Assembly: GCA_903938815.1 (NCBI GenBank)
Contig: CAJAES010000100.1
Location: 1-64,000, forward strand
DNA length: 64,000 nt
Source of the DNA: an uncultured beta proteobacterium
Lineage (GTDB): Bacteria; Pseudomonadota; Gammaproteobacteria; Burkholderiales; Burkholderiaceae_C
Reading direction: 5' to 3'
Below are positions 39,726 through 51,170 of the stretch, piece after piece; the first letter of the stretch is position 1; each line of letters starts with the position of its first letter. The notes beneath the pieces are model-generated. The model was given only the letters and a program-made list of their open reading frames with translations. It was not told the DNA's origin and ran no database searches. Made by a program: the position numbers and the translations under genes.

Positions 39726-40510
39726 GCCACACCCTGCATCGCGGCACCACGCCGCTGCTGATCAGCCTGCCGCACGTCGGGACCGTCATCCCCGAGGACC
39801 AGCGCCACCGCTACACCGAGCGCGCGCTGCAGGCCGAGGACACCGACTGGTTCCTCGACCGGCTCTACGGCTTCGCTCGCGAAATGGGCGCGGGGATGAT
39901 CGTCCCCAACGAGAGCCGCTACCTGATCGACCTGAACCGCCCGAGCGAGAACCTGCCCATGTACCCGGGCTCGAACAACACCGAGCTCTGCCCCACGCGG
40001 CACTTCACGGGCGACCCGATCTACGTGGACGGGCAGGCGCCGGACGAAGCTGAAATTCATCGGCGGGTCGACGTTTACTGGCGCCCCTACCATCAGGCCG
40101 TGCGCGACGAGCTGGCGCACCTGAAGGCGGCCCACGGCCACGCGGTGCTGTTCGATGCGCACAGCATCGCCAGCACCCTGCCCTGGCTGTTCGAAGGCAC
40201 GCTGCCGCACCTGAACCTGGGCACGGTCAACGGCACCAGCTGCGCGCCCGGGCTGCGCGACGCCCTGGCCGCGCTCTTCGCGTCGCAGCATCGCTACAGC
40301 CACGTGGTGGACGGCCGCTTCAAGGGCGGCCACATCACGCGCCACTTCGGCCGCCCTCAGGACGGCATCCACGCCGTGCAGCTCGAGATGTGCTGGCGCG
40401 CCTACATGGACGAAACCCCGCCGTGGCGCTGGCACCACGAGCGCGCTGCGGAGGTCACGCCGCTGCTGACCCAGATGGTCACGACGATGCGCGACTGGAC
40501 GCCCCGATGA
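39722..40510 (+). CDS. hutG: N-formylglutamate deformylase
   Basis: A 262-residue zinc-dependent enzyme releasing formate and glutamate from N-formylglutamate, the last step of the five-step route. Family patterns are [49 protein letters not shown] and [17 protein letters not shown] overlaps join it to hutI before and hutF after. Confidence 0.95.
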   Translation: MSHTLHRGTTPLLISLPHVGTVIPEDQRHRYTERALQAEDTDWFLDRLYGFAREMGAGMIVPNESRYLIDLNRPSENLPMYPGSNNTELCPTRHFTGDPIYVDGQAPDEAEIHRRVDVYWRPYHQAVRDELAHLKAAHGHAVLFDAHSIASTLPWLFEGTLPHLNLGTVNGTSCAPGLRDALAALFASQHRYSHVVDGRFKGGHITRHFGRPQDGIHAVQLEMCWRAYMDETPPWRWHHERAAEVTPLLTQMVTTMRDWTPR

Positions 40511-41841
40511 GCCTGCTCTGGGCGCCGCACGCGTGGGTGCGGGGCGCGTGGCAGGCCGACGTGCTGCTTCGCATCGGCAGCGACGGCCGCTGGGCCGACG
40601 TGACCTGCGGCGTGCCCGCGCCGTCCGATGCCACGGTGCTGCCCGGCCCGGCGCTGCCCGGCCTGGTGGACGCCCACAGCCACGCGTTCCAGCGCGCCTT
40701 CGTCGGGCTGGCCGAGCGCCGCACCGGCGACCACGACGACTTCTGGTCCTGGCGCGACCGCATGTACGGCGTCGCGCTGCGCCTGTCGCCAGCGCTGCTG
40801 AAGGCCATCGCGGCGCAGCTCTACACCGAACTGCTGCAGGGCGGCTACACGCAGGTCTGCGAGTTCCACTACGTACACCACGCCGAGGACGGCCGCCCCT
40901 ATGCCGACCCTCTGGCCATGAGCCGCGCGCTGGCCGAGGCCGCCGCCGAGGCCGGCATCGGCCTCACGCTGCTGCCGGTGCTGTACGAGCGGGCCGGTTT
41001 CGCGCAGCCCGCGCTGCGGCCCGACCAGCGCCGCTTCGCCACCGACGTGGCCTCGGTGCTTTCGCTGCGCGCCGGCGTGCGCGCGCTCGGCCTGCCGCAG
41101 GTGAGCGCCGGCGTCGCGGTGCACTCGCTGCGCGCCGCCACACCCGAATCGCTGCGCGAGCTGGCGCGGCGCTGCGCCGACGACCCGGCGCCAGTGCACA
41201 TCCACATCGCCGAGCAGACCGGCGAGGTGGACGACTGCCTGGCCGCCACCGGGGCGCGCCCGATCGAGTGGCTGGCGCGCGAAATGCCACTCGACGCACG
41301 CTGGCACCTGGTGCACGCCACGCACGCCGAACCGGGGGAGATCGACGCCGTGTCGCGCAGCGGCGCAGGCGTGGTGATCTGCCCCAGCACCGAGGCCAAC
41401 CTGGGCGACGGCCTGGCCGACCTGCCGCGCTGGATGGCCGGCGGCGCGCCGCTGTCGGTGGGCTCCGACAGCCAGATGGCGCGCGCGTGGCCAGAAGAAC
41501 TGCGCTGGCTGGAATACGGCCAGCGCCTGCTGCTGCGCCGGCGCAACGTGGCCGCGGCCGAGCCGGCCGCCGCGCTGTTCGAGCGCCTGCTGGCCGGCGG
41601 CGCCACCGCCGCCGGGCTCGGCCCCTGGGGCCTTCAGGCCGGCGCCCGCGCCGACCTGCTGGTGCTGGACGCCCGCGCCCCCGGCCTGCTGGGCGTGCCC
41701 GCCACACATGCGCTGGACGCCCTGATCTTCGCCACCGATGCGCCCGCCTTCCGCGAGACCTGGGTCGCAGGCCGCCGCATCCAGGCAGCGCCGCAGATCG
41801 CCGACCGATTCGCTGCCGCGATGGAGACCCTGTGGACCTGA
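40507..41841 (+). CDS. hutF: Formimidoylglutamate deiminase
   Basis: A 444-residue amidohydrolase converting N-formimino-L-glutamate to N-formylglutamate and ammonia. Metal-site and substrate motifs are LPGLVDAHSHAFQRAF, HIHIAEQTGEVDDC, WHLVHATHAEPGEI and VGSDSQMARAWPEELRWLEY. Its presence beside hutG confirms the formylglutamate branch. Overlaps hutG by ATGA and the next gene by 10 bases. Confidence 0.96.
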   Translation: MSLLWAPHAWVRGAWQADVLLRIGSDGRWADVTCGVPAPSDATVLPGPALPGLVDAHSHAFQRAFVGLAERRTGDHDDFWSWRDRMYGVALRLSPALLKAIAAQLYTELLQGGYTQVCEFHYVHHAEDGRPYADPLAMSRALAEAAAEAGIGLTLLPVLYERAGFAQPALRPDQRRFATDVASVLSLRAGVRALGLPQVSAGVAVHSLRAATPESLRELARRCADDPAPVHIHIAEQTGEVDDCLAATGARPIEWLAREMPLDARWHLVHATHAEPGEIDAVSRSGAGVVICPSTEANLGDGLADLPRWMAGGAPLSVGSDSQMARAWPEELRWLEYGQRLLLRRRNVAAAEPAAALFERLLAGGATAAGLGPWGLQAGARADLLVLDARAPGLLGVPATHALDALIFATDAPAFRETWVAGRRIQAAPQIADRFAAAMETLWT

Positions 41842-42911
41842 ACCCCTGGCCCTGGACGCAGTGGCAGACACTGGAACGCGACGCGCACGGGCGCCACCAA
41901 GCCACGCCCGCCTGGTGGGCCGCCTTCTTCGCACGTGAGGAGCTGGCCCTGGTGCCCGAATCCTGCCGTGCCGAGAAGGCGCTGCACGCCGCGCTGCACG
42001 CCGACCCGATGCACGCGGCCAGCCCGCAAGACCTGGCGGGGCTGAAGGACGCCGACGCGCGCGAGAACTGGCAGCACGCGCTGGCCTTCCGCGACGGCGT
42101 GCAGGCCGCAGGCACGCTGGAGAGCTGGCTGCTGCACCTGTTCCGCGCCGGCCCGGTGACACTGCCGCCGCTCTTCATCGAGCTCGTGCTGCAGGCGCTG
42201 GCGCGCGGCCTGATGGACGACAGCACCGACGCACTGGAATGGCGCGCCGCGGAACTGCTCTTTCGCCCGCAGCGCGTGACGCAGCACGAAGGCCGCGTGC
42301 TGCTCGGCGACCGCGACACGCTGGACCTGAACCGCGAGACCCATGGCTTCGGCGACCTCGGCCGCCTGCTGGCGGAAGCGCAGGCGCCGCTGAAGCGGCT
42401 CGACCTCGAAGTGCTGTCGCCCGACAACGCCACGCGCTACTTCGAGCGCGCCGCGCGCGCGCAGCCCGGCACGCCCTTCCTGCTGGATCTCACGCACGAG
42501 ATCGAGCGCGACCTGGGCCACGGCATCCGCTTCGGCCTCGTGAACAAGCATTCTGGCCTGCAGGCGCTGTCGCGCGTGCTGCAGCGCTGGGTGCGGCATC
42601 TTCTCGGCGTGGCCGTGACGATCGAGCCGCTGCAGCGCGTGGACGACGCGCACTGGCGCTGGCACCTGGGCCTGGACGCCGAAGCCAGCGCGCTGCTGAA
42701 CGACCTGTACCAGGAACGCGAGATCGAACCCGAGCGCCAGCAGCGCCTGCTGAGCCTGTTCCGCCTGCGCTTCCAGGAAACCGCCGACATGCGGCCGGAC
42801 CTCGCCGGCGCGCCGGTGTGGCTGGGCCTGATGGCCGATGCGCGGCAGACGGTGAAGCTGAAGCCCCAGAACCTGTTGCTGAATCTACCGCTGGCCGGAC
42901 ATGCACAGTAG
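41832..42911 (+). CDS. DUF6352-type protein at the end of the hut operon
   Basis: A 359-residue cytosolic protein without signal or membrane segments. The sequence is rich in Trp near the start (NPWPWTQWQTL, ATPAWWAAFFAREELALVP) and otherwise mostly helical, with LIELVLQALARGLMDDS-like helices. I remember this type as DUF6352, seen in hut loci of Burkholderiales; the exact number should be checked. GTG start at 41832, overlapping hutF by 10 bases, so it is translated with the pathway and probably acts in it. No catalytic motif is evident. Confidence 0.75.
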   Translation: MDLNPWPWTQWQTLERDAHGRHQATPAWWAAFFAREELALVPESCRAEKALHAALHADPMHAASPQDLAGLKDADARENWQHALAFRDGVQAAGTLESWLLHLFRAGPVTLPPLFIELVLQALARGLMDDSTDALEWRAAELLFRPQRVTQHEGRVLLGDRDTLDLNRETHGFGDLGRLLAEAQAPLKRLDLEVLSPDNATRYFERAARAQPGTPFLLDLTHEIERDLGHGIRFGLVNKHSGLQALSRVLQRWVRHLLGVAVTIEPLQRVDDAHWRWHLGLDAEASALLNDLYQEREIEPERQQRLLSLFRLRFQETADMRPDLAGAPVWLGLMADARQTVKLKPQNLLLNLPLAGHAQ

Positions 42912-42923
42912 AGTCGGCCGCAT

Positions 42924-43949
42924 ATGCGCGTCGCCGTCTTCAGTACCCGTCCCTACGACCGCGAGTTCCTGACTCGCGCCAACCACGCGGGCCGGCACGA
43001 CCTGGTCTTCCACGAGGCCCGGCTCGACGCCGGCACGGCCATTGCCGCGCAGGGTGCGCAGGCGGTGTGCGCCTTCGTGAACGACCGGCTCGACGCCGAT
43101 GTCCTGAAGCGGCTGCACGGCCTGGGCGTGCGCATGGTGGCGCTGCGCAGCGCCGGCTTCAACCACGTGGACCTGCCCGCCGCCGCGGCGCTGGGCCTGG
43201 CCGTGGGGCGGGTGCCGGAGTATTCGCCCTACGCCGTGGCCGAGCATACGGCTGCGCTGATTCTCACGCTCAACCGCAAGATCCACCGCGCCGTCGCCCG
43301 CGTGCGCGAGGGCAACTTCGCGCTGGAGGGCCTGCTCGGCTTCGACCTGCACGGGCGCACCGTGGGCATCATCGGCACCGGCAAGATCGGCGCCTGCTTC
43401 GCCCGCATCATGTCGGGCTTCGGCTGCACGGTGCTGGCCCACGCGCCCGAGGTCAACCCCGACTGCATCGCGCTGGGCGTGCGCTACGTGGCGCTGCCCG
43501 ACCTGCTCGCCGCAAGCGACATCGTCAGCCTTCACTGCCCGCTCACACCCGCCACCCGGCACCTGATCGATGCGCCGGCGCTGGCAGGGATGAAGCGCGG
43601 GGCCATGCTCATCAACACCAGCCGCGGCGCGATGGTGGACACGCGCGCCGCCATCGGCGCCCTGAAATCGGGCCAGCTCGGCAGCCTGGGGCTCGACGTC
43701 TACGAGGAAGAGGCCGACCTGTTCTTCCGCGACCTGTCCGACGAAGTCATCCGCGACGATGTCTTCGCACGGCTGCTGACCTTCCCGAACGTGGTCGTCA
43801 CCGGCCACCAGGCCTTCTTCACGGCCGACGCGCTCACGGGCATCGCCGAGGTCACGCTGGCCAACCTAGACCACTTCGAGGCCGACGGCCGGCCACTGCA
43901 CGCGGTCTCGGTCGAGCGGGTGGTCAGCGCGGCGCCGCCGGCCGGCTGA
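42924..43949 (+). CDS. ldhA: D-lactate dehydrogenase / 2-hydroxyacid dehydrogenase
   Basis: A 341-residue NAD-dependent D-2-hydroxyacid dehydrogenase close to E. coli LdhA (329). The nucleotide-binding glycine motif is [15 protein letters not shown]; catalytic regions are [39 protein letters not shown] with [13 protein letters not shown], and the final catalytic His in [11 protein letters not shown]. It reduces pyruvate to D-lactate or the reverse. Starts 12 bases after the hut operon's last stop, so read-through is possible. Its 3' end overlaps the convergent M16 peptidase gene by 26 bases. Confidence 0.9.
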   Translation: MRVAVFSTRPYDREFLTRANHAGRHDLVFHEARLDAGTAIAAQGAQAVCAFVNDRLDADVLKRLHGLGVRMVALRSAGFNHVDLPAAAALGLAVGRVPEYSPYAVAEHTAALILTLNRKIHRAVARVREGNFALEGLLGFDLHGRTVGIIGTGKIGACFARIMSGFGCTVLAHAPEVNPDCIALGVRYVALPDLLAASDIVSLHCPLTPATRHLIDAPALAGMKRGAMLINTSRGAMVDTRAAIGALKSGQLGSLGLDVYEEEADLFFRDLSDEVIRDDVFARLLTFPNVVVTGHQAFFTADALTGIAEVTLANLDHFEADGRPLHAVSVERVVSAAPPAG

Positions 43950-45204
43950 GAGGCCCCAGCGCTTCGGCCGCGCGCGCGGTGACGCCGCGCACCAGATTGC
44001 CGCTGAGCCCCGCGGCCACGCCCGCGCCCAGCAAGGTCTCGAACGCCACGCGCAGCGCCGTCGCATCCACGGCCTGTGCTTCGGCCAGGCGCTCGGCCGG
44101 CGTGCGAACGCGCCCGAGCGCCATCAGGTCGAGCACGGCGGACTCCAGCAGCCGGCCCGGCCGCTCCTGCCCGCGCGCCAGGCGCAGCGCGAACTGGTGG
44201 TGCGCGCGCTCCAGGTCCAGCGGCGCGATGGCCTCGGCCTGCTGCCGCAGCAGCGCCGCCACGCTCGTCAACACCTCGTCTAGCTTGTCGGATGCGAACG
44301 AGGCTTCGACGACGAATTCGCCGGCGTTCGCCAGCAGGTCGGCCGAGCAGGCCGCGTAGTAGACGAGACCGCGGCGCTCGCGCAGCTCGGCCATCAGCGG
44401 CGCGCTCATGCCTTCGCCGAACACCAGCGCCGCCAGCTCGCCGGTGGGGTCGTCAGCCGCCAGCGAAGGCAGCGGGAATCCCATCACCAGGTGCGTCTGG
44501 CTGCCTGCGTCCAGCCGCTTGGAACGCAAGCCGCCCTGCCAGGCCGGCGCCGGCGCGCTGTGCGGCGTGCCGGGCTCCATGCGGGCGAAGGAAGCCTCCA
44601 CCTGCTCGAAGAACGCATGCGGGTCGATCGGCCCGGCGGCGGCCACGACGGTGTTCACGGCCGTGAACTGGCGCGCCGCCCAGCGGGCCAGATCGTCGCG
44701 CGAGAAGCGCTCGATGTTCTGCCGCCGGCCGATCACGGGTTGCGCCAGCGGGTGCGCGCCGTAACAGGCGTGGTCGAAGAGCCGGAAGGCGGTGCCCATC
44801 GGGTCGTCCTCGTCCTCGGTGTACTCCTGCAGCAGAACCTGCCGCTCGCGCTCAAGCTCATGCGCGGGGAACGTTGGCTCCAGCAGCAGCTCGGCCAGCA
44901 TCGGCACGAAGTCGGCGGCATGGGGCGGCAGGCCGCGCATGTGGAAGGCGCTGTGGTCCTTGTCGGTGTGCGCATTGACCTCGGCGCCGCGCCGCTCGGC
45001 GTCGAGGTTGATTCGGTGGGCGTCGCGGCTGCGCGTGCCCTTGAACACCATGTGCTCGACGACGTGGCCGATGCCGCTGAGCGCCCGGCTCTCGTGCATG
45101 CTGCCGCTGCGCACGAAGACGCTGACGCTGGCCGTGACCGCGTGCGGCAGGGGGATGGCCAGCGCGCGCAGGCCGTTCGGGAAGGTGTGGAGTCGTGCCG
45201 TCAT
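43924..45204 (-). CDS. M16-family zinc peptidase (pitrilysin/PqqL-like)
   Basis: A 426-residue protein with the inverted zinc motif HxxEH (H47-V-V-E50-H51 in [14 protein letters not shown]) and the distal glutamate region [15 protein letters not shown]- and C-terminal M16 domains are both present, the second containing [21 protein letters not shown]. No signal peptide, so probably cytosolic. Single-chain enzymes of this length act as dimers resembling mitochondrial processing peptidase. Start ATG at 45204. Confidence 0.9.
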   Translation of the reverse strand: MTARLHTFPNGLRALAIPLPHAVTASVSVFVRSGSMHESRALSGIGHVVEHMVFKGTRSRDAHRINLDAERRGAEVNAHTDKDHSAFHMRGLPPHAADFVPMLAELLLEPTFPAHELERERQVLLQEYTEDEDDPMGTAFRLFDHACYGAHPLAQPVIGRRQNIERFSRDDLARWAARQFTAVNTVVAAAGPIDPHAFFEQVEASFARMEPGTPHSAPAPAWQGGLRSKRLDAGSQTHLVMGFPLPSLAADDPTGELAALVFGEGMSAPLMAELRERRGLVYYAACSADLLANAGEFVVEASFASDKLDEVLTSVAALLRQQAEAIAPLDLERAHHQFALRLARGQERPGRLLESAVLDLMALGRVRTPAERLAEAQAVDATALRVAFETLLGAGVAAGLSGNLVRGVTARAAEALGPLSRPAAPR

Positions 45205-45245
45205 GGCGCGCAGGGTACCCGGTCGCGGGCCGGGCCACCTGAACT

Positions 45246-45275
45246 GCCGCAAAGGGCCGCAAGGGGCCGCAAACT
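45246..45275. repeat. 10-bp period tandem repeat
   Basis: GCCGCAA recurs at 45246, 45256 and 45266, each followed by three variable bases, with a fourth partial unit. It lies between the M16 and adenine deaminase genes and resembles the repeat at 27129-27156. Confidence 0.85.
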
Positions 45276-45449
45276 GCCGAGGTCAGCCAAGACACCCGTG
45301 GGTCGAGTTCACGATGATCGATCGTCGACCGCAAGCCGTGGGCTCACCCGCCTGCGGCGTGAAGGGAAATGGCAACGACCCGAACCGTCCAGCCGCGCAA
45401 CCGTGCGGCAGGTCGCAACCAGGCCAGCGCCACAGGGCTCGGCTGGTAC

Positions 45450-47006
<1,557 letters not shown>

Positions 47007-47999
47007 TCAACAGCACCCGAAGGAAATGCCCTGCCCCGCCAGCCAGCGCCGGTAGGCGGCGCTCAGGCGGTCCGCCGCACTGTGCAGTTCGCCACCCGAG
47101 ACGGGCAGCCGCCGGGGCCGCTGGGATTCCAGAATCGGGCGGTCCTGGCTGAAGATGGTGTCCTGGAAGGACTGCAGCCCAGCATCAGGCGTTGCGGCGT
47201 CGGTGGTGAACTGCATGAACCACACGCGCGTGCGCTCCTCGTCCATCGGGCAGGCGAAGGCCGTGTAGGCATCGGCCACGCCGCCGCCTTCGGGCTGCTT
47301 GCTCAGCAGCGCGGCGTAGGGGCCCAGGACCTCGTAGCGGTAGTCCACCCAGGCGCCGGTGCCCGACGAGGCGCTGGCGCGGGGCTGCCACGCGCGGTAG
47401 TGAGGGATCAGCGGGCGGCCGTCGGGCGTGGCTTCCACAGGGTAGGCGGGCACCTCGGGGTGGGCGGCGTCGCCCAGCCAGCCTTCGTGCACGAAGGCGA
47501 AGTGCGAGGTGTCCAGGAAGTTCTCGACCACGCGCGGCGCGCTGGTCTCGACGATGTAGGGGCCGCAGACCACGCGGCGCTGCGGCACGCCGGCCACGGC
47601 GGGCGGGGCGGGCTCCAGCGGGTCGCGGGCCAGCCAGATCAGGCCATGGGCCTGCGCCACCTGCCACGCCGGCACGGCATGGCCGGCAGGCGGTATGAAG
47701 GAGGGCAGCGCGGGGATGCTGCGGCAGGCGCCGGCGGTGTCGAAACACCAGCCGTGATACGCGCATTGCAGTTGATCGCCGACGACGCGGCCCAGCGAAA
47801 GACGTGCGCCGCGGTGGGGGCAGCGGTCTTCGAAGGCCGAAATGCCGCCGGCGGCGCCGACAGTGCCGTCGGCCACGCCGCCGGCCGTGCGCCACAGGAC
47901 CAGATCCTGGCCCAGCAGACGCACCGCCAACGGGCCGGTACCGAGTTCGTCGGCACCGGCCACCGGGTGCCACCAGCGGGCTTCCCCGGCGGTCGGCAT
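47007..47999 (-). CDS. Rieske non-haem iron oxygenase, alpha subunit type
   Basis: A 330-residue oxygenase. The Rieske cluster ligands are C60, H62, C79 and H82 in CPHRGARLSLG then CAYHGW. The mononuclear iron site is N160-F-L-D163-T-S-H166 with H171, ligands H166 and H171. The layout resembles VanA/toluate-type single-subunit oxygenases that take electrons from a separate reductase, which is not encoded here. The start shares one base with the BMP-protein stop (TGATG), making it the last cistron of the guanine deaminase/transporter operon. This implies a purine-related substrate; see findings. Confidence 0.9.
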   Translation of the reverse strand: MPTAGEARWWHPVAGADELGTGPLAVRLLGQDLVLWRTAGGVADGTVGAAGGISAFEDRCPHRGARLSLGRVVGDQLQCAYHGWCFDTAGACRSIPALPSFIPPAGHAVPAWQVAQAHGLIWLARDPLEPAPPAVAGVPQRRVVCGPYIVETSAPRVVENFLDTSHFAFVHEGWLGDAAHPEVPAYPVEATPDGRPLIPHYRAWQPRASASSGTGAWVDYRYEVLGPYAALLSKQPEGGGVADAYTAFACPMDEERTRVWFMQFTTDAATPDAGLQSFQDTIFSQDRPILESQRPRRLPVSGGELHSAADRLSAAYRRWLAGQGISFGCC

Positions 48000-49153
48000 C
48001 ACTTGCCCGACGGGACCTTGCCTTCCACGCCCTTGACGTAGAAGTCGACCTTGTCGCGCCATTCCTGGTCGGCGACAGTGCCCTTGGCCAGGCGTTCCTT
48101 GCCGGTGTTGTCCATCACCGGGCCGGTGAAGACGGCGAAGCTGCCGTCCTTCAGACCGGCGCTCAGCTTCTCGACCTGCTCCTTCGTCTCGGCGGGCACG
48201 AAGTCGGCCACCTTGACGAGGGCGTTCTGGCCTTCCTTGACGCCCCAGACGGTGCGCTCGGTCTTCCAGGTGCCGTCCATCACGTCCTTGATGGCCTTCT
48301 TGTAGTACGGGCCCCAATCGACGATGCACGAGGCCAGGTGGGCCTTGGGCGCGAAGGCGCTCATGTCGCTGTCCCAGCCGAAGGCGTACTTGCCGTTCTT
48401 CTCGGCGGTCTGCAGCACGGCGGTGGAGTCGGTGTTCTGCAGCAGCACGTCGGCGCCGCCGTTGATCAGGCTCTGCGCGGCGTCGCTTTCCTTCGGGGGA
48501 TCGAACCAGGTGTTGACCCAGACGACCTTGGTCTTGACCTTCGGGTTGACGCTCTGCGCGCCCAGCGTGAAGGCGTTGATGTTGCGCAGCACTTCAGGGA
48601 TGGGGAAGCTGCCGACGAAGCCCAGGGTGTTGGTCTTCGTCATCTTGCCGGCCACCACGCCCGCGAGGTAGGCATCCTCGAAGAACTTGGCGTCGTAGAT
48701 GCGCATGTTGTCGGCCGTCTTGTAGCCGGTGGCATGCTCGAACTTGACGTCCGGGAATTCGGCCGCGACCTTGAGCATCGGCTCCATGAAGCCGAAGGAC
48801 GTGGCGAAGATGATCTTGTTGCCCTGGGCGGCCAGGTCGCGGATGACGCGCTCGGCGTCGGCGCCTTCCGGCACCTTCTCGACGAAGGTGGTGGCGATCT
48901 TGTCGCCGTATTCCGCCTCGACGGCCTTGCGGCCCTGGTCGTGCGCGAAGGACCAGCCGGCATCGCCGACCGGGCCCACGTAGACCCAGGCGGCCTTCAG
49001 CGGAGCAGGCTTGGGCGCTGGGGCCGAAGCGGGGGCGGACGCGGCGGGCGCCGGCGGCTCCGCCTTCTTGCCGCAGCCGGCCAGGGCGGCGGCGGCGATC
49101 ACGGTCACGAAACCGGCGCCCTTGAGCAGGGCGCGCTTGGTCAGGTCAGTCAT
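47999..49153 (-). CDS. BMP-family purine/nucleoside-binding lipoprotein
   Basis: A 384-residue lipoprotein: signal with lipobox LAGC (C27), an Ala/Pro/Lys-rich spacer, then a BMP/PnrA-type binding fold (KAAWVYVGPVGDAGWSFAHD, KIIFATSFGF, NTDSTAVLQTAEK, GWDSDMSAFAPKAHL). BMP proteins capture purine nucleosides or bases for the ABC importer encoded just upstream. A GAGGAG ribosome binding site precedes the ATG at 49153. Confidence 0.92.
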   Translation of the reverse strand: MTDLTKRALLKGAGFVTVIAAAALAGCGKKAEPPAPAASAPASAPAPKPAPLKAAWVYVGPVGDAGWSFAHDQGRKAVEAEYGDKIATTFVEKVPEGADAERVIRDLAAQGNKIIFATSFGFMEPMLKVAAEFPDVKFEHATGYKTADNMRIYDAKFFEDAYLAGVVAGKMTKTNTLGFVGSFPIPEVLRNINAFTLGAQSVNPKVKTKVVWVNTWFDPPKESDAAQSLINGGADVLLQNTDSTAVLQTAEKNGKYAFGWDSDMSAFAPKAHLASCIVDWGPYYKKAIKDVMDGTWKTERTVWGVKEGQNALVKVADFVPAETKEQVEKLSAGLKDGSFAVFTGPVMDNTGKERLAKGTVADQEWRDKVDFYVKGVEGKVPSGK

Positions 49154-49182
49154 GGACGGAAGCTCCTCGTTGGGGTATGAAA

Positions 49183-50103
49183 TTATGAGCCGGGATGGAA
49201 CGGTTTCCCGAGCGACGCGGGCATGTTGATGCGAATCCAGGTCGGGTTGCGGCTGATCAGCGCCAGCACCACGATGGTGGCCAGGTAGGGCAGCATGGCC
49301 AGCAACTGGCTCGCGACCTCGACTTCCATCGTCTGCAGGGCGAACTGCAGCATCGTCACGCCACCGAACAGGTAGGCACCGAGCAAGACACGTGCCGGCC
49401 GCCAGGTGGCGAAGGTGGTGAGCGCCAGGGCGATCCAGCCGCGGCCCGACACCAGGCCCTCGACCCACAGCGGCGCATACACCACCGACAGGTAGGCTCC
49501 GGCCAGCCCGCACAGCGCGCCGCCGGCCACCACCGCGCCCAGACGCAGCAGCCGCACGCGGTAACCGAGCGCGTGCGCCGACTCGGGCGACTCGCCCACC
49601 GCGCGCAGCACCAGGCCCGCACGGCTGCGGTACAGGAACCACGCCACCGCCAGCGTGAGCGCGATGGCCACGTAGGCCATCGGGTGCTGCCTGAACAGCG
49701 CCGGGCCCACGAAGGGCAGGTCGCCCAGGAACGGGATCTCGTAAGACGGCCGCTCCGCGAGCTTCTTGCCGACGAAGGCCACGCCCACGAAGGCCGAGAA
49801 GCCGCCGCCGAACAGCGACAGCGCCAGGCCGCTCGCGTACTGGTTGGTGTTGAGCCAGATGACGAGCAGGCCGAAGATCAGCGCCATCAGCGCCCCGGCC
49901 GCCGCACCCGCGGCGAAGGCCAGGGTGTCGCTGCCGGTCAGGAAGGCCGTGGCGAAGCCGGCGATGGCGGCCACCAGCATCATGCCCTCGGCCCCCAGGT
50001 TCAGGATGCCGGCCTTCTCGTTGAGCAGCAGGCCGAGGCCGGCCAGGGCCAGCGGCGTGCCGGACGCGATGGTCGCGGCGATGAGCAATGCAGTCTCGTT
50101 CAT
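49183..50103 (-). CDS. ABC transporter permease of the BMP-linked purine importer
   Basis: A 306-residue inner membrane protein with about nine hydrophobic helices, of the BPD_transp_2 family: LLLNEKAGILNLGAEGMMLV near the N-terminus and RSRAGLVLRAVGESPESAHALGY in the coupling region. Start at 50103, overlapping the other permease by ATGA. Pairs with it to form the channel. Confidence 0.92.
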   Translation of the reverse strand: MNETALLIAATIASGTPLALAGLGLLLNEKAGILNLGAEGMMLVAAIAGFATAFLTGSDTLAFAAGAAAGALMALIFGLLVIWLNTNQYASGLALSLFGGGFSAFVGVAFVGKKLAERPSYEIPFLGDLPFVGPALFRQHPMAYVAIALTLAVAWFLYRSRAGLVLRAVGESPESAHALGYRVRLLRLGAVVAGGALCGLAGAYLSVVYAPLWVEGLVSGRGWIALALTTFATWRPARVLLGAYLFGGVTMLQFALQTMEVEVASQLLAMLPYLATIVVLALISRNPTWIRINMPASLGKPFHPGS

Positions 50104-51170
50104 GCCCGCCCCCACTTGACGCGATAGGTGATCAGGGTGTCGCAGGCCAGCAGCAGGAACAGCAGCAGGCCCTGGAAGACGCCCGTGAGCGCGTTGGGCA
50201 GGCCCAGCCGCGATTGCCCGAGTTCACCGCCGATGAGCATCATCGACAGCAGGATGCCCGAGAACACGATGCCGACCGGGTTCAGCCGGCCGACGAAGCA
50301 CACGATGATGGCCGTGAAGCCGATGCCGGTGCTGATGTGCGGCGTGAGCTGGCGCAGCGGCCCGGCCACTTCCATCGCGCCGGCCAGCCCGGCCAGCCCG
50401 CCGGAGAGCATGAGCGCCAGCCACAGGGCGCTGCGCGACGAGAAACCCGCGTAGCGCGCTGCCGCGGGCGCCAGCCCGCCCACCTGCAGCTGGAAGCCGC
50501 GCCAGGAACGGAACAGGAACATCCACGCCAGCACCACCATCACCGGCACCGCCACCGCACCCCAGTGCAGCCGGGTGCCGCTAAACAGCGGCGGCAGCCA
50601 GGTGCTCTGCGCGAAGGTGGGTGTCTGCGGGAAGTTGAAACCCTGTGGGTCCTTCCAGGGTCCGAAGACCAGGTAGTTGACGAGCTGCTGCGCCACGTAC
50701 ACCAGCATCAGGCTGACCAGGATCTCGCTCGCGTTGAAGCGGTCGCGCAGCAGCGCGGTGATGCCCGCCCAGGCCATGCCGCCCGCCACGCCGGCCAGCA
50801 GCACCAGCGGCGCGAACGTGCCGCGCGCGGCCGTGATGCCCAGGCTCGACAGCCACAGCGCCATGCCGCCGCCGGCCACCGCACCCAGCAGCAGCTGCCC
50901 CTCGGCGCCGATGTTCCAGACGTTGGAGCGGTAGCAGACCGCCAGCCCGAGCGCGCACAGGATCAGTGGCGTGGCCTTCAGGCCCACCTCGCTGATGGCG
51001 CGCAGGCCGTTCAGCGGCTCCACGAAATAGGCCGCGAGGCCCAGCATCGGGTCCTTGCCGAGCAGCACGAATAGCCCGGCGGCGATGAGCGCCGTGAGCA
51101 CCAGCGCGATCACCGGCGAGGCCAGCGACATGGCCTGCGAAGGCTCGGCGCGCGCTTCAAGCCGCAGCAT
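50100..51170 (-). CDS. ABC transporter permease of the BMP-linked purine importer
   Basis: A 356-residue permease, also BPD_transp_2 type: CYRSNVWNIGAEGQLLLGAV is the family hallmark, followed by FNASEILVSLMLVYVA. About ten helices. Start ATG at 51170, overlapping the ATPase end by 14 bases. Confidence 0.92.
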   Translation of the reverse strand: MLRLEARAEPSQAMSLASPVIALVLTALIAAGLFVLLGKDPMLGLAAYFVEPLNGLRAISEVGLKATPLILCALGLAVCYRSNVWNIGAEGQLLLGAVAGGGMALWLSSLGITAARGTFAPLVLLAGVAGGMAWAGITALLRDRFNASEILVSLMLVYVAQQLVNYLVFGPWKDPQGFNFPQTPTFAQSTWLPPLFSGTRLHWGAVAVPVMVVLAWMFLFRSWRGFQLQVGGLAPAAARYAGFSSRSALWLALMLSGGLAGLAGAMEVAGPLRQLTPHISTGIGFTAIIVCFVGRLNPVGIVFSGILLSMMLIGGELGQSRLGLPNALTGVFQGLLLFLLLACDTLITYRVKWGRA

